A stretch of DNA of 64,000 bases from Allobosea psychrotolerans (GTDB lineage: Bacteria; Pseudomonadota; Alphaproteobacteria; Rhizobiales; Beijerinckiaceae): NCBI RefSeq assembly GCF_002917105.1, contig NZ_PQFZ01000005.1, forward strand, positions 239,834 to 303,833, in the 5' to 3' direction. This document shows positions 26,296 through 34,343 of this stretch, piece by piece. The position numbers and the translations under genes were made by a program. Below the pieces are notes generated by a model. That model saw nothing but the letters and a program-made list of their open reading frames with translations, was not told the DNA's origin and made no database searches. The stretch's first letter is position 1; every line of letters begins with the position of its first letter.

Positions 26296-27243
26296 ATGGG
26301 TATGAGGTTCACGATCGCGCAGCTCGAGGCCTTCTTCTGGACGGCGCGGCTGGGCTCATTGAGCCGCGCGGCCGGCCATCTCCACATGTCGCAACCGACC
26401 ATCTCGCTACGCCTGCGGGATCTCGAGCAGGCGCTGAATGTCGAGCTGTTCCAACGCAAGGGGCGCGGCCTCGCGCCGACCCCAGAAGGGCTCGCCCTGC
26501 TGCCGCGGGCTGCCGCGCTGCTGGAGGAGGCGGACCGGATCATGCTGCAGACCGATCCAGCCACGGTAACGGGCAACATCCGTGTTGGATTTGCCGAGGG
26601 CTTCGCGATGACATGCCTGCCGATGCTGCTGGAGACGGTGCGGGCCGATTATCCGCTCCTGAAGGCTGAGTATGTGGTCTCGATCAGCTATGAGCTGGAA
26701 CGCGAGCTCAATGAGCGGCGTCTCGACCTTGCCGTGCTGGTCAACCCGATCGGGCGCCCCGGCATGAGGCTCGTGCCGCTGGGCGTCCAGGACACGGCGT
26801 GGGTCGCGTCGGTCAAGTGGGGGCTCGGGCCGGAGGTTCGCCCGGCCGATCTGTATCGCCTGCCGATCGTCAGCAATCAGCCGCGATCGGCGATGTTCCG
26901 GCAGATCAAGGACTGGTTTGCCACCGCCGGGCTCGAACCATTGCGCCATGACCTCTGCAACAGCGTCGCGGTGATCGGCCATCTCGTCTCCTCCGGGGTC
27001 GCACTCGGCGTGCTGCCGGCGCGGATGATGGAGACCGAGGTCGCTGCAGGGCTGGTCAAGGTGCTGCGACCGGTGCCGGAACTCAATCACGGCAGGGTCT
27101 ATGCGAGCTATCCGGAGGGAGGGCTAACCGCTCCAGTGAGCGCGATGCTGAAATCCATCCAGAAGGCGCTCGATGCGATCGACTATCTAAAGGTCGATGC
27201 GCCCGATGCGGCTGGCCCTTCATCTCATTCAGCCCATTTGTGA
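26296..27243 (+). CDS. LysR-family transcriptional regulator
   Basis: The 315-residue protein has an N-terminal winged helix (TIAQLEAFFWTARLGSLSRA, then SQPTISLRLRDLEQAL, about 5-60) and a periplasmic-binding-protein-like effector domain (about 95-300). It is divergent from the enolase-superfamily/TRAP genes across a perfect palindrome, the standard layout for a LysR activator of a catabolic operon. The effector is probably the imported acid or its product. The start at 26296 is followed by MGMRFTIAQLE; the second ATG at 26302 is also possible. Autoregulation is likely from the palindrome position. Confidence 0.92.
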   Translation: MGMRFTIAQLEAFFWTARLGSLSRAAGHLHMSQPTISLRLRDLEQALNVELFQRKGRGLAPTPEGLALLPRAAALLEEADRIMLQTDPATVTGNIRVGFAEGFAMTCLPMLLETVRADYPLLKAEYVVSISYELERELNERRLDLAVLVNPIGRPGMRLVPLGVQDTAWVASVKWGLGPEVRPADLYRLPIVSNQPRSAMFRQIKDWFATAGLEPLRHDLCNSVAVIGHLVSSGVALGVLPARMMETEVAAGLVKVLRPVPELNHGRVYASYPEGGLTAPVSAMLKSIQKALDAIDYLKVDAPDAAGPSSHSAHL

Positions 27244-27327
27244 GGTCTTTCGGCATCTGGCGAGAGGCGCCATGAGCGGACGTCGGGGCGGCTTCCGTAA
27301 GGCGACATTCGTACTGCGATGGCGCCG

Positions 27328-27532
27328 TCAGCCACGCGCCCCCGGGAAAGCGGAGATTTGCGTCTCGGCCGTCGCAGCGGCAAGCGGCGCAATCCGACTG
27401 TCGCCGGCTTTGTCACCGAACTTCAATCCGGGGTGGCGGCGATGCCCCCTCGCCCGGGCCGCTCCTGCATCAGGCTGAGGCTCACGTGCAGCAGGCGAGC
27501 ACGCTGCCTGCTGTTCTCGTCTCGTCTGCGCC
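27328..27532 (+). repeat. Dispersed repeat family A, copy A5
   Basis: This copy has GCGCCCCCGGGAAAGCGGAG, the GATTTGCGTCTCGGC core and a slightly altered end, CTCGTCTCGTCTGCGCC. It lies after the LysR gene and pairs with A4 around the TRAP cluster. A fragment reading GCTCGAAAACGCTCTAA, the tail of the repeat D family, follows at about 27533-27549. Confidence 0.85.
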
Positions 27533-27545
27533 GCTCGAAAACGCT

Positions 27546-27725
27546 CTAACGGAGCTTGGCGATCGCGATGCCGTCGAGCTTGGCGCGGTCCTTGATGGAT
27601 TCCTCGCTGCGGGTCATCGCTTTCGAAATCGCCTTCAACGCCATGCCCTTCCGGGCGAGCAGCTTCAGCTTCTCGAGTTCCTCATAGGTCCAGGGCTGGC
27701 GATGCCGTTCAAATCGCTCGGTCAT
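27546..27725 (-). CDS. 59-residue small basic helical protein, possible Myb/SANT-like
   Basis: A compact gene of 59 codons: AGGAG lies about 6 bases before the ATG at 27725 and the stop is TAG. The product is charged and helical. It contains PWTYEELEKLKLLARKGMAL then KAISKAMTRSEESIKDRAK, a pattern like a single Myb/SANT-type or helix-turn-helix unit that could bind DNA. Codon use is typical of the genome, which supports it being real. It sits between repeats A5 and C1 with no obvious partner. Function is unknown. Confidence 0.75.
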   Translation of the reverse strand: MTERFERHRQPWTYEELEKLKLLARKGMALKAISKAMTRSEESIKDRAKLDGIAIAKLR

Positions 27726-27850
27726 GATCTGCTCCTGCCCTGCCGGAACATCTCCGGCATTCGCGCTCGTTATAGCAATGATGGCGACGGATTGGGCCGG
27801 ACATATCGATGCGTGCCGAGTCCATCGCGGCGCTCAGCACCATAAGAGGC

Positions 27851-28000
27851 CGTTTGGGAATTCCAGCCCTCATCCTGAGGAGCCGCGCCAGCGGCGTCTC
27901 GAAGGATGCTCCAGATGGTTCCAGAGCCTCCTGGAGCATCCTTCGAGACGCACTCCTGCGGAGCACTCCTCAGGATGAGGGCTCGCGGAGTTTCCAAAAG
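27851..28000. repeat. Dispersed long inverted repeat family C, copy C1
   Basis: Outer arms AGCCCTCATCCTGAGGAG (27865-27882) and CTCCTCAGGATGAGGGCT (27966-27983) enclose inner arms GTCTCGAAGGATGCTCC and its complement. The whole can fold as one hairpin of about 120 bases. A second copy is at 36384. It may also act as a terminator-like or recombination element. Confidence 0.9.
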
Positions 28001-28045
28001 GGCCCCAACCTGACACCGGCTCAACTCCGGTCAGCCGACATGCGT

Positions 28046-28504
28046 TCATCGCGATAGCAGAACCAGATCGGAACGCAGACGGCCTGAGTCCGACAATTCG
28101 GCTTCGATGGCGGCGTGGAGCTGCTTCCAGATCGGTACGGCCTCAGCCAGCACGGCCCTGCCGGCCGGTGTCAGCGACAGCAGGCGGATCCGTCGGTCCG
28201 CCTCGTCATGGCTGGTCTCGACGAGTTCGCGGCGCTCCAGCGGCTTGAGGTTTGCGGTCAGCGTCGTCCGGTCCATCGCCAGCAAGCCGGCGACGCTGCC
28301 GAGGCTTGGCGGCTTGGGGCGGTTCAGCGACATCAGCAGCGAGAATTGGCCGCTGCTGATGCCGACAGGTTTCAGCGCGAGATCGAAGCGCCGTGCGAGC
28401 GCGCGGGCCGCCCGTTGTGCGTGAAGGCACAGACAGGCATCGCGCACCAGGAGCGTCGTCTCAAAAGAGGGTTCGGTTTCAGCGCGCATCGGGTGGGTTG
28501 ACAT
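28046..28504 (-). CDS. MarR-family regulator
   Basis: The 152-residue protein is a winged-helix MarR repressor: helices at LHAQRAARALARRFDLAL, the recognition region SLGSVAGLLAMDRTTLTANLKPLERR (about 75-100), and the wing DEADRRIRLLSLTPAGRAVL. It is about 40-45% identical by eye to the MarR protein at 39511. It is divergent from a VOC-family gene across a palindrome that overlaps its own promoter, so autoregulation is likely. The ligand is unknown. No clear ribosome site precedes the ATG at 28504; an in-frame ATG lies five codons later. Confidence 0.9.
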   Translation of the reverse strand: MSTHPMRAETEPSFETTLLVRDACLCLHAQRAARALARRFDLALKPVGISSGQFSLLMSLNRPKPPSLGSVAGLLAMDRTTLTANLKPLERRELVETSHDEADRRIRLLSLTPAGRAVLAEAVPIWKQLHAAIEAELSDSGRLRSDLVLLSR

Positions 28505-28519
28505 GAGGATACTATATAG

Positions 28520-28531
28520 GTTGATATCAAC
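28520..28531. promoter_or_regulatory. GTTGATATCAAC palindrome, probable MarR operator
   Basis: A perfect 12-bp palindrome lies 15 bases before the MarR start, within an AT-rich stretch (28511-28540) suited to a promoter. MarR-family repressors commonly bind TTGATATCAA-like sites. It lies between MarR and the divergent VOC/MFS genes and could control both. Confidence 0.7.
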
Positions 28532-28653
28532 TAAATAAAGCGAGGATCGAGCGAGACCCGTGCCGATCGGCAGCGACGCTTGGATCGAAGAGGGGCTTGG
28601 ATCGAGCCAGGCCTCGGATCGAACAGGGGTTCAGAACCAACAGGGAGAAGACC

Positions 28654-29097
28654 ATGAAGATCGTGACCAGCTTGAGCTTTCAGGGGCAATGCCGCGAGGC
28701 CTTCGAATTCTATGCGACGGTTCTCGGCGGCAAGATCACCGCTGCATTTCCTTATGGCGACGCGCCTCCCGGCATGCCGATCACCGACGAGAAGTACAAG
28801 AACTGGCTGATGCATTGCTGGCTGGAGGTCGGCGATCAGGCCCTGATGGGCGCCGATATGGATGCCGCCTGGGCGCCCAACATCGAAAAGCCGAAGAACG
28901 GCTTCGACGTCACCCTGCACAGCACGGACACGGCGCAAGCGCAGCGTTGGTTCGAGCAGCTCTCCGCCGGCGGCAAGGCGGTCATGCCTTTCGGCGAGAC
29001 CTTCTGGTCACCGGGCTTCGGCTCGCTGATCGACAAATTCGGCATCCCCTGGATGGTCAACACCATTCCATCAGCCGATTGGAAGCCGCAGGGCTGA
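28654..29097 (+). CDS. VOC-superfamily (PhnB-like) protein
   Basis: The 147-residue protein has the paired beta-alpha-beta-beta-beta fold of the PhnB-like branch of the VOC superfamily: SLSFQGQCREAFEFYATVLGG at 6-26, HCWLEVGDQALMGAD in the middle, and FGETFWSPGFGSLIDKFGIPW near the C terminus. AGGGAGAAG precedes the ATG at 28654, which is better supported than an upstream start at 28597. Many members have no proven activity; some are metal-dependent dioxygenases or glyoxalases, others bind antibiotics. It is the first gene after the divergent MarR, then 67 bases to the MFS gene. Confidence 0.85.
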   Translation: MKIVTSLSFQGQCREAFEFYATVLGGKITAAFPYGDAPPGMPITDEKYKNWLMHCWLEVGDQALMGADMDAAWAPNIEKPKNGFDVTLHSTDTAQAQRWFEQLSAGGKAVMPFGETFWSPGFGSLIDKFGIPWMVNTIPSADWKPQG

Positions 29098-29163
29098 CGC
29101 ATGCGGAGGGCGCAGCTCGATGCCGGCTCGGACCGATCCCTCATGCATCATCAGGAGATCAGC

Positions 29164-30372
29164 ATGGACCGTCCCTATCGATGGGTGATCGTCGCCGCCG
29201 GCGGCTTGCTGGGCTGCGCGGCGGTCGGGGCGATGTTCTCGCTGCCCGTCTTCCTGCGGCCGATGGCGCAGGATACGGGCTGGTCGGTGACCGGCATTTC
29301 CACGGCCATGACGATCGGCTTTCTCGCCATGGCGGCCGCCAGCATGGTCTGGGGCGGCCTCTCCGACAAGTTCGGGCCGCGCCCCGTGGTCCTGGCCGGA
29401 TCGATCGTGCTCGCTTCGAGCCTTGCCCTCGCCAGCCGGGCCAGTTCGCTCGTCGAATTCCAGCTGCTGTTCGGCCTGCTGGTCGGGGCGGCGACGGCGG
29501 CGGTCTTCGCGCCGATGATGGCCTGCGTCACCGGCTGGTTCGATACGCAGCGCGGCCTGGCGGTCTCGCTGGTTTCCGCGGGCATGGGCATGGCCCCGAT
29601 GACCATGGCCCCGCTCGCGGCCTGGCTGGTCACGATCCACAACTGGCGTGGCGCCATGCTGATCATCGCCGGCATCGCGGCTGCGCTGATGATCCCGGCG
29701 GCGCTGCTGGTGCGCCGGCCGCCGGTGCAGGATGAGCCGGCCCAGACCTCCAGCGACGCGGCGGAGCCTGGCATGACGCTTGGCCAGGCGGTGCGCTCGC
29801 CGCAATTCATCACCCTGATGCTGGCGAATTTCTTCTGTTGCGCCACGCATTCCGGGCCGATCTTCCACACCGTGGCCTATGCCGTGACCTGCGGCATCCC
29901 GATGGTCGCGGCCGTCTCGATCTATAGCGTCGAAGGCCTGGCCGGCATGTTCGGCCGTATCGGCTTCGGCTTTGCTGGGGACCGGCTCGGGGCGCAGCGA
30001 GTCCTCGTCGCGGGGCTGCTGGCCCAGGCCTTCGGCGTGCTCGCCTATGCCTTCGCAGGCCAGCTCGGCGGCTTCTATGCGGTGGCCGTGCTGGTCGGCT
30101 TCATCTACGCCGGCACGATGCCGCTCTACGCCGTGATCATCCGCGAGAATTTCCCGCAGAGGATGATGGGCACGATCATCGGTGGAACCGCGATGGCCGG
30201 CAGCCTCGGCATGTCGACGGGGCCTGTGCTCGGCGGCTGGATCTACGACAATTTCGGGAGCTATGCGCCGCTCTACGTCGCCTCCTGGGGCCTGGGTCTG
30301 GCGGCGACGCTGATCCTCGCCACCTTCAGGCCGTTCCCGGCAAGATCGCCGCTGCAGATCGCCACGGCTTGA
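29164..30372 (+). CDS. MFS transporter
   Basis: The 402-residue membrane protein has 12 hydrophobic segments. The loop after helix 2 (WGGLSDKFGPRPVVLAGS) carries the major-facilitator D-x-x-G-x-R-like signature, and a related loop (RIGFGFAGDRLGAQRVL) occurs between helices 8 and 9, marking the two halves. Its overall character resembles the oxalate/formate-antiporter-like branch. AGGAGATC precedes the ATG at 29164; an upstream in-frame start at 29101 lacks such a site. Placed after a MarR-VOC pair it may be a drug or aromatic-acid exporter; substrate unknown. Confidence 0.88.
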   Translation: MDRPYRWVIVAAGGLLGCAAVGAMFSLPVFLRPMAQDTGWSVTGISTAMTIGFLAMAAASMVWGGLSDKFGPRPVVLAGSIVLASSLALASRASSLVEFQLLFGLLVGAATAAVFAPMMACVTGWFDTQRGLAVSLVSAGMGMAPMTMAPLAAWLVTIHNWRGAMLIIAGIAAALMIPAALLVRRPPVQDEPAQTSSDAAEPGMTLGQAVRSPQFITLMLANFFCCATHSGPIFHTVAYAVTCGIPMVAAVSIYSVEGLAGMFGRIGFGFAGDRLGAQRVLVAGLLAQAFGVLAYAFAGQLGGFYAVAVLVGFIYAGTMPLYAVIIRENFPQRMMGTIIGGTAMAGSLGMSTGPVLGGWIYDNFGSYAPLYVASWGLGLAATLILATFRPFPARSPLQIATA

Positions 30373-30393
30373 TGGCGCTGCACGGGCAAGACG

Positions 30394-30417
30394 GGCGCCT
30401 GGGTGGAGACAGGCGCC
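30394..30417 (+). other. 8-bp stem-loop after the MFS gene
   Basis: GGCGCCTG and CAGGCGCC are separated by 8 bases, 22 bases after the MFS stop. There is no T run after it, so it is an RNA-processing or pause structure at best; a full terminator is doubtful. Confidence 0.35.
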
Positions 30418-30491
30418 TGGCGACCTGACCTCAGAAGACGATGGCTGGGGAGACAAGGCCGGAATTCGGCTTCAAAGCGAAAGGACGCATC

Positions 30492-30965
30492 ATGGCTAAG
30501 AACACGATCTGTCTCTGGTACGACAAGGACGCCGAGGCTGCGGCCCGCTTCTACGCGCAGACCTTCCCCGACAGCGCGGTCGGCGCCGTCCACCGTGCCC
30601 CGAGCGACTACCCGTCCGGCAAGGCGGGCGATGTGCTGACGGTCGAATTCACGATTGCCGGCGTCGCGTGTCTGGGCCTCAATGGCGGCCCCGCCTTCAA
30701 GCACAACGAAGCCTTCTCGTTCCAGATCGCAACCGACGACCAGGCCGAGACCGACCGCTATTGGAATGCAATCGTCGGCAATGGCGGCCAGGAGAGCGCC
30801 TGCGGCTGGTGCAAGGACAAATGGGGGGTTTCCTGGCAGATCACGCCGCGCGCCCTGACCGACGCCATGGCGGCTGGCGGCGACGAGGCCAAGCGCGCAT
30901 TCGACGTCATGATGACCATGGGGAAAATCGATGTCGCCGCGATCGAGGCGGCGCGGCGCGGTTGA
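30492..30965 (+). CDS. VOC-superfamily (PhnB/3-demethylubiquinone-like) protein
   Basis: The 157-residue protein opens with NTICLWYDKDAEAAARFYAQ, the typical start of this VOC branch. It has CLGLNGGPAFKHNEAFSFQI at about 58-77 and ACGWCKDKWGVSWQITPRAL toward the end, the CGWxKDxxGxxWQ signature of the family. AAAGGACG is 5 bases before the ATG at 30492. The family is widespread and mostly of unknown chemistry, often linked to resistance or small-molecule modification. It follows the MFS gene and may belong to the MarR-controlled set. Confidence 0.87.
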   Translation: MAKNTICLWYDKDAEAAARFYAQTFPDSAVGAVHRAPSDYPSGKAGDVLTVEFTIAGVACLGLNGGPAFKHNEAFSFQIATDDQAETDRYWNAIVGNGGQESACGWCKDKWGVSWQITPRALTDAMAAGGDEAKRAFDVMMTMGKIDVAAIEAARRG

Positions 30966-31159
30966 GGCTCCGTCGCGCCTGGCGGCCGGATTGCCGCCGG
31001 AGCGTATCCGGCCTCCAGCCATGCCGGTGGTTTGCTGTGGCGGCACATCGTTCCGGCTCGACGCAAGGACCGGACGGTGAGGCGTCGCCGGGAAGCGGAT
31101 ATGCGCAGCCTGACTCGCCCTGTCATCCGCTTGAACCGGCGGCGACGCGGCGGCCTGGT

Positions 31160-31936
31160 TCAGGCCGCGCGCCCCGCGGCCCCCTCGACGACGACATAAG
31201 GCAGTTCGCCCTCCAGCACCTCGACCCGGGCGCGCACGCCATAGACATCGGCAAGCAGCGCCGGTGTCACGATCTCGCGCGGCGCGCCCAGCGCCACCAG
31301 CCGCGAGCGCGCCAGCACCATGACGCGGTCGGCGAAGCGCAGCGCCTGATTGAGGTCGTGGATCGAGATCAGCACCAGCATGCCGCGCTCGCGGGCCAGC
31401 CGCTGCACCAGCGAGAGAACCTCGAACTGGCGGTGGAGATCGAGCGCGCTGGTCGGCTCGTCCAGCAGCAGGATGTCGGGCTCGCGCGCCAGCGTCTGGG
31501 CAATCGAGACCAGCTGGCGCTGGCCGCCTGAGAGCTCGCCCAGCCCGCGAAAGGCAAGGTCCTCGATCTCGAGTTCGCGCAGCACCGTGTCGATGCGCTT
31601 CAGCTCATCGTCGCTGACCGACCAGGAGCCGCCCTGCTTGAAGGCGAGCAGGATCGATTCATAGACGGTGAGCACGGCATTCACCGCCGTGTCCTGAGGC
31701 AGGTAGCAGGCGCTCGGCCGGCTGCGGCCCGCCACCGGGCTGCGACCTTCTATCGCGACCTCGCCGACGCCGGCGATCAGCCCGGCGATGCGCCGGAACA
31801 GGCTCGACTTGCCGGCCGCGTTGGGCCCGACCACGGCGACGACTTCGCCGCCGGCGAGCACGGGCGTGGTGATCCCTTCCAGGACGCGGCGGCGGCCATA
31901 GGACACACCGACGCCGTCGAGCCTGAGCGTCACCAT
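31160..31936 (-). CDS. Metal-chelate ABC transporter ATPase (FecE/BtuD type)
   Basis: The 258-residue ATPase has Walker A GPNAAGKSS (about 36-44), the Q-loop LPQDT, the signature LSGGQRQL, Walker B ILLLDEPTSALD and the switch His in ISIHDLNQALRF. It is of the iron-siderophore/heme/B12 import type. The ATG at 31936, after AGGA, overlaps the permease gene by 7 bases. It energises the FecCD-like permease, fed by one or both of the two binding proteins further upstream. Confidence 0.93.
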   Translation of the reverse strand: MVTLRLDGVGVSYGRRRVLEGITTPVLAGGEVVAVVGPNAAGKSSLFRRIAGLIAGVGEVAIEGRSPVAGRSRPSACYLPQDTAVNAVLTVYESILLAFKQGGSWSVSDDELKRIDTVLRELEIEDLAFRGLGELSGGQRQLVSIAQTLAREPDILLLDEPTSALDLHRQFEVLSLVQRLARERGMLVLISIHDLNQALRFADRVMVLARSRLVALGAPREIVTPALLADVYGVRARVEVLEGELPYVVVEGAAGRAA

Positions 31937-32994
31937 GACCGTTTCCTGCTCGTCATGATCAGGCTGAAGAAGAACGGCACGCCGATCAGCGCGGTCACGA
32001 TGCTGATCGGGAAGATCAGGCCCGGGATCAGCGATTTCGAGACGACCGAGGAGGCCGAGAGGATCGCCGCGCCCGCCAGCGCCGAGGCCGGCACGAAGAA
32101 GCGCTGGTCCTCGCCGATCACCATGCGCGCGATATGAGGGCCGACGAGGCCTATGAAGCCGATCGTGCCGACGAAGGAGACCGGGACAGCAGCAAGCAGG
32201 CTGACGAGCAGCATGATCTCGAGCCGCAGCCGCTTGACGTTGATGCCGAAGCTCGCCGCCTTGTCGTCGCCGAGCCTGAGCGTCGTCAGCGCCCAGGCGC
32301 GATGGAAGAAGAAGGGCAGGCTCAGGGCAAACACGCCGGCGGTGATGGCGAGCTTGTTCCAGCTCGCCTTGGTCAGCGAGCCCATCATCCAGAACACCAC
32401 CGCGCCGAGCGCCTGCTCGGAGGCGAAGAACTGGAGCAGTGCGAGCAAGGCGTTGAAGGTGAAGACCAGCGCGATGCCGAGCAGGATCACGGTCTCGGTG
32501 GTGACGCCGCGCGCCTGGCTCAGAAGATGGATCAGCAGCGCCGCGCCCATCGCCACGATGAAGGCGTTGATCGAGACGATATAGTCGGCCGCGATCGGCA
32601 GCAGGCCGACGCCGAAGACGAGCGCGAGCGCAGCGCCAAAACTCGCCGCCGCCGAGATGCCGAGCGTGAACGGGCTGGCGAGCGGGTTGTTCAGGATGGT
32701 CTGCATCTGCGCGCCCGCCACCGCGAGCGAAGCGCCGGTGACGACCGCCATCAGCGCGACCGGCAGCCGGATATCCCAGATCACCACCCGCAGCGCGGCC
32801 GGCACGCCCGTGGGGTCGAACAGCGCCTGGAGCACCTGGCTGGCGCTGTAGCGCGCCGGGCCCAGCATCAGGTCGACGACGAAGCTCGCCAGCAGCAGCC
32901 CGAACAGCCCAAGCAGGATCAGGCGCCGGCGGAATGTCAGGGCGCGATAGGCGAAGCGCGCCTGCATCGCGTCCCGGGCAACGGTTACGGTCAT
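31930..32994 (-). CDS. FecCD-family metal-chelate ABC permease
   Basis: The 354-residue permease has about ten transmembrane segments. Family landmarks are LRVVIWDIRLPVALMAVVTG, AGAQMQTILNNPLASPFTLG and GTIGFIGLVGPHIARMVIGE, the last forming the ATPase-coupling loop. The N terminus is cytoplasmic. Only one permease gene is present, so it should work as a homodimer. The ATG at 32994 overlaps the upstream binding-protein stop as ATGA, and its own end overlaps the ATPase start. This is a standard iron-siderophore uptake core. Confidence 0.93.
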   Translation of the reverse strand: MTVTVARDAMQARFAYRALTFRRRLILLGLFGLLLASFVVDLMLGPARYSASQVLQALFDPTGVPAALRVVIWDIRLPVALMAVVTGASLAVAGAQMQTILNNPLASPFTLGISAAASFGAALALVFGVGLLPIAADYIVSINAFIVAMGAALLIHLLSQARGVTTETVILLGIALVFTFNALLALLQFFASEQALGAVVFWMMGSLTKASWNKLAITAGVFALSLPFFFHRAWALTTLRLGDDKAASFGINVKRLRLEIMLLVSLLAAVPVSFVGTIGFIGLVGPHIARMVIGEDQRFFVPASALAGAAILSASSVVSKSLIPGLIFPISIVTALIGVPFFFSLIMTSRKRSW

Positions 32995-34139
32995 TGCCCC
33001 AGCCTGCTCTCGACCGTGACCCAGTAGCCGGGCTCATAGGGCAGCGGCAGGAAGCGCTCATGCAGCGTCTTCAGCGTCGCAGCCGCATCGATATCCTTGA
33101 ACAGTTCGGGATGCAGCCATGTCGCGATCTCCTGGATCGCCACGAACTGATAGGGGCTGTTGTAGAACTGATGCCAGATCGCGTGGACACGCCCGTTCCT
33201 GACGGCTTGCGTCTGCACGAAGGCAGGGCGTTTGGCGAGCGCGGCGAGCCGGCGGCGCGCTTCGGAAAGATCGCTGCCCGGCCCGAGCCCGACCCAGGCG
33301 CCGTTGGGCACATAGGCGCTCCAATTGCCGCCGGTCACGATCACCACCTCGGGATTGGCCGCGACGACCGCTTCCGCGTTGACGGTGCCGAAGGTGCCGG
33401 GGATCAGGTCGGCGGCGAGATTCCTGCCGCCGGCGATCTCGACCATCTTGCCGAAATTCTCGTTGCCGAAGGACATGCAGCAATCGTCGGAATAGCCGCC
33501 GGCGCGCTCGATCATCACGACGGGCTTCTTCAGGTTCGGCGCCTTGGCCAGCCGCTGCGTGATGCGGGCGATCTCGGCCGCGCGGAAGGCGATAAAGTCC
33601 TCCGCGATCGCCTCCTTGCCGAAGAGCTTGCCGATCAGGCGCATCGAGGGCTCGGTGTTCTGGAACGGCTTCTCGCGGAAATCGACATAGACCACCGGGA
33701 TGCCGACCGCGGCGAGCTTCTCGACCAGGCTCGCCTCGTCGCTGGCGATCTTCGCCTCGACATTGAGGAGGAGCACGTCGGGCTTGAGGGCGATCGCCTG
33801 CTCGATGTCGAAGGCGCCCTCCTTCATGCCGCCGAAGGTCGGGAGCTTCGCGATCCCGGGATAGCGCGCGAGATAGGCCTTGTAGTTGTCGGGATCGGCC
33901 TTCGGCAGGTCGTCGCGCCAGCCGACGACGCGCTTGAACGGCTCGTCCCGATCCAGCGCGGCGACGAAATACATCTGCCGCCCCTCGCCCAGGATGACGC
34001 GCCGGACCGGCGTCTCGACCTCGACCTTGCGGCCGAGAACGTCGGTGACCGCGACCTTCTCGGCCCGAGCCGGCGAGATCGCGACCAGCAGCGCTGCGGC
34101 AAGGCTGAGAGCGCCAAGAATACTGCGGAGAGAAAACAT
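32991..34139 (-). CDS. Periplasmic binding protein of metal-chelate ABC system (first paralogue)
   Basis: The 382-residue protein has a signal peptide (cut after ISPARA, about residue 26), then AVTDVLGRKVEVETPVRRVI, the COG0614 opening. Two lobes are joined by a helix. A notable cysteine pair is in GYSDDCCMSFGNENFG (about 210-225) and a WHQFYNSPYQFVAIQEIA segment lies near 335. The second paralogue at 35165 keeps both. It is the first gene of the three-gene uptake operon and is divergent from the methyltransferase. The ligand is probably a ferric siderophore or similar chelate, inferred from the nearby TonB receptor. Confidence 0.88.
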   Translation of the reverse strand: MFSLRSILGALSLAAALLVAISPARAEKVAVTDVLGRKVEVETPVRRVILGEGRQMYFVAALDRDEPFKRVVGWRDDLPKADPDNYKAYLARYPGIAKLPTFGGMKEGAFDIEQAIALKPDVLLLNVEAKIASDEASLVEKLAAVGIPVVYVDFREKPFQNTEPSMRLIGKLFGKEAIAEDFIAFRAAEIARITQRLAKAPNLKKPVVMIERAGGYSDDCCMSFGNENFGKMVEIAGGRNLAADLIPGTFGTVNAEAVVAANPEVVIVTGGNWSAYVPNGAWVGLGPGSDLSEARRRLAALAKRPAFVQTQAVRNGRVHAIWHQFYNSPYQFVAIQEIATWLHPELFKDIDAAATLKTLHERFLPLPYEPGYWVTVESRLGQ

Positions 34140-34343
34140 CAGAAAGCCCTTCGGGGAAGTCTCGGGCTCGTATGTCTGGACCTGTATAGGGTCAAGATTT
34201 ATCTTTTTGAATTTGTCTAAACAAAGATATCATCGCGATCCAGAGCCATGGAATCTATGCGCACTCCGGCCGGATTCCACACTTGCCCGGACCAGTGCTT
34301 TCGTGCTCTGCAAACTGCCATCGACGTGACGGGCACCCCAGCC

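Noticed and set aside
31940..33061. An N-terminal extension fusing the ABC ATPase to an upstream frame
   Set aside because: The extension runs antiframe through the permease gene and is low-complexity. The ATG at 31936 with AGGA fits the family start.
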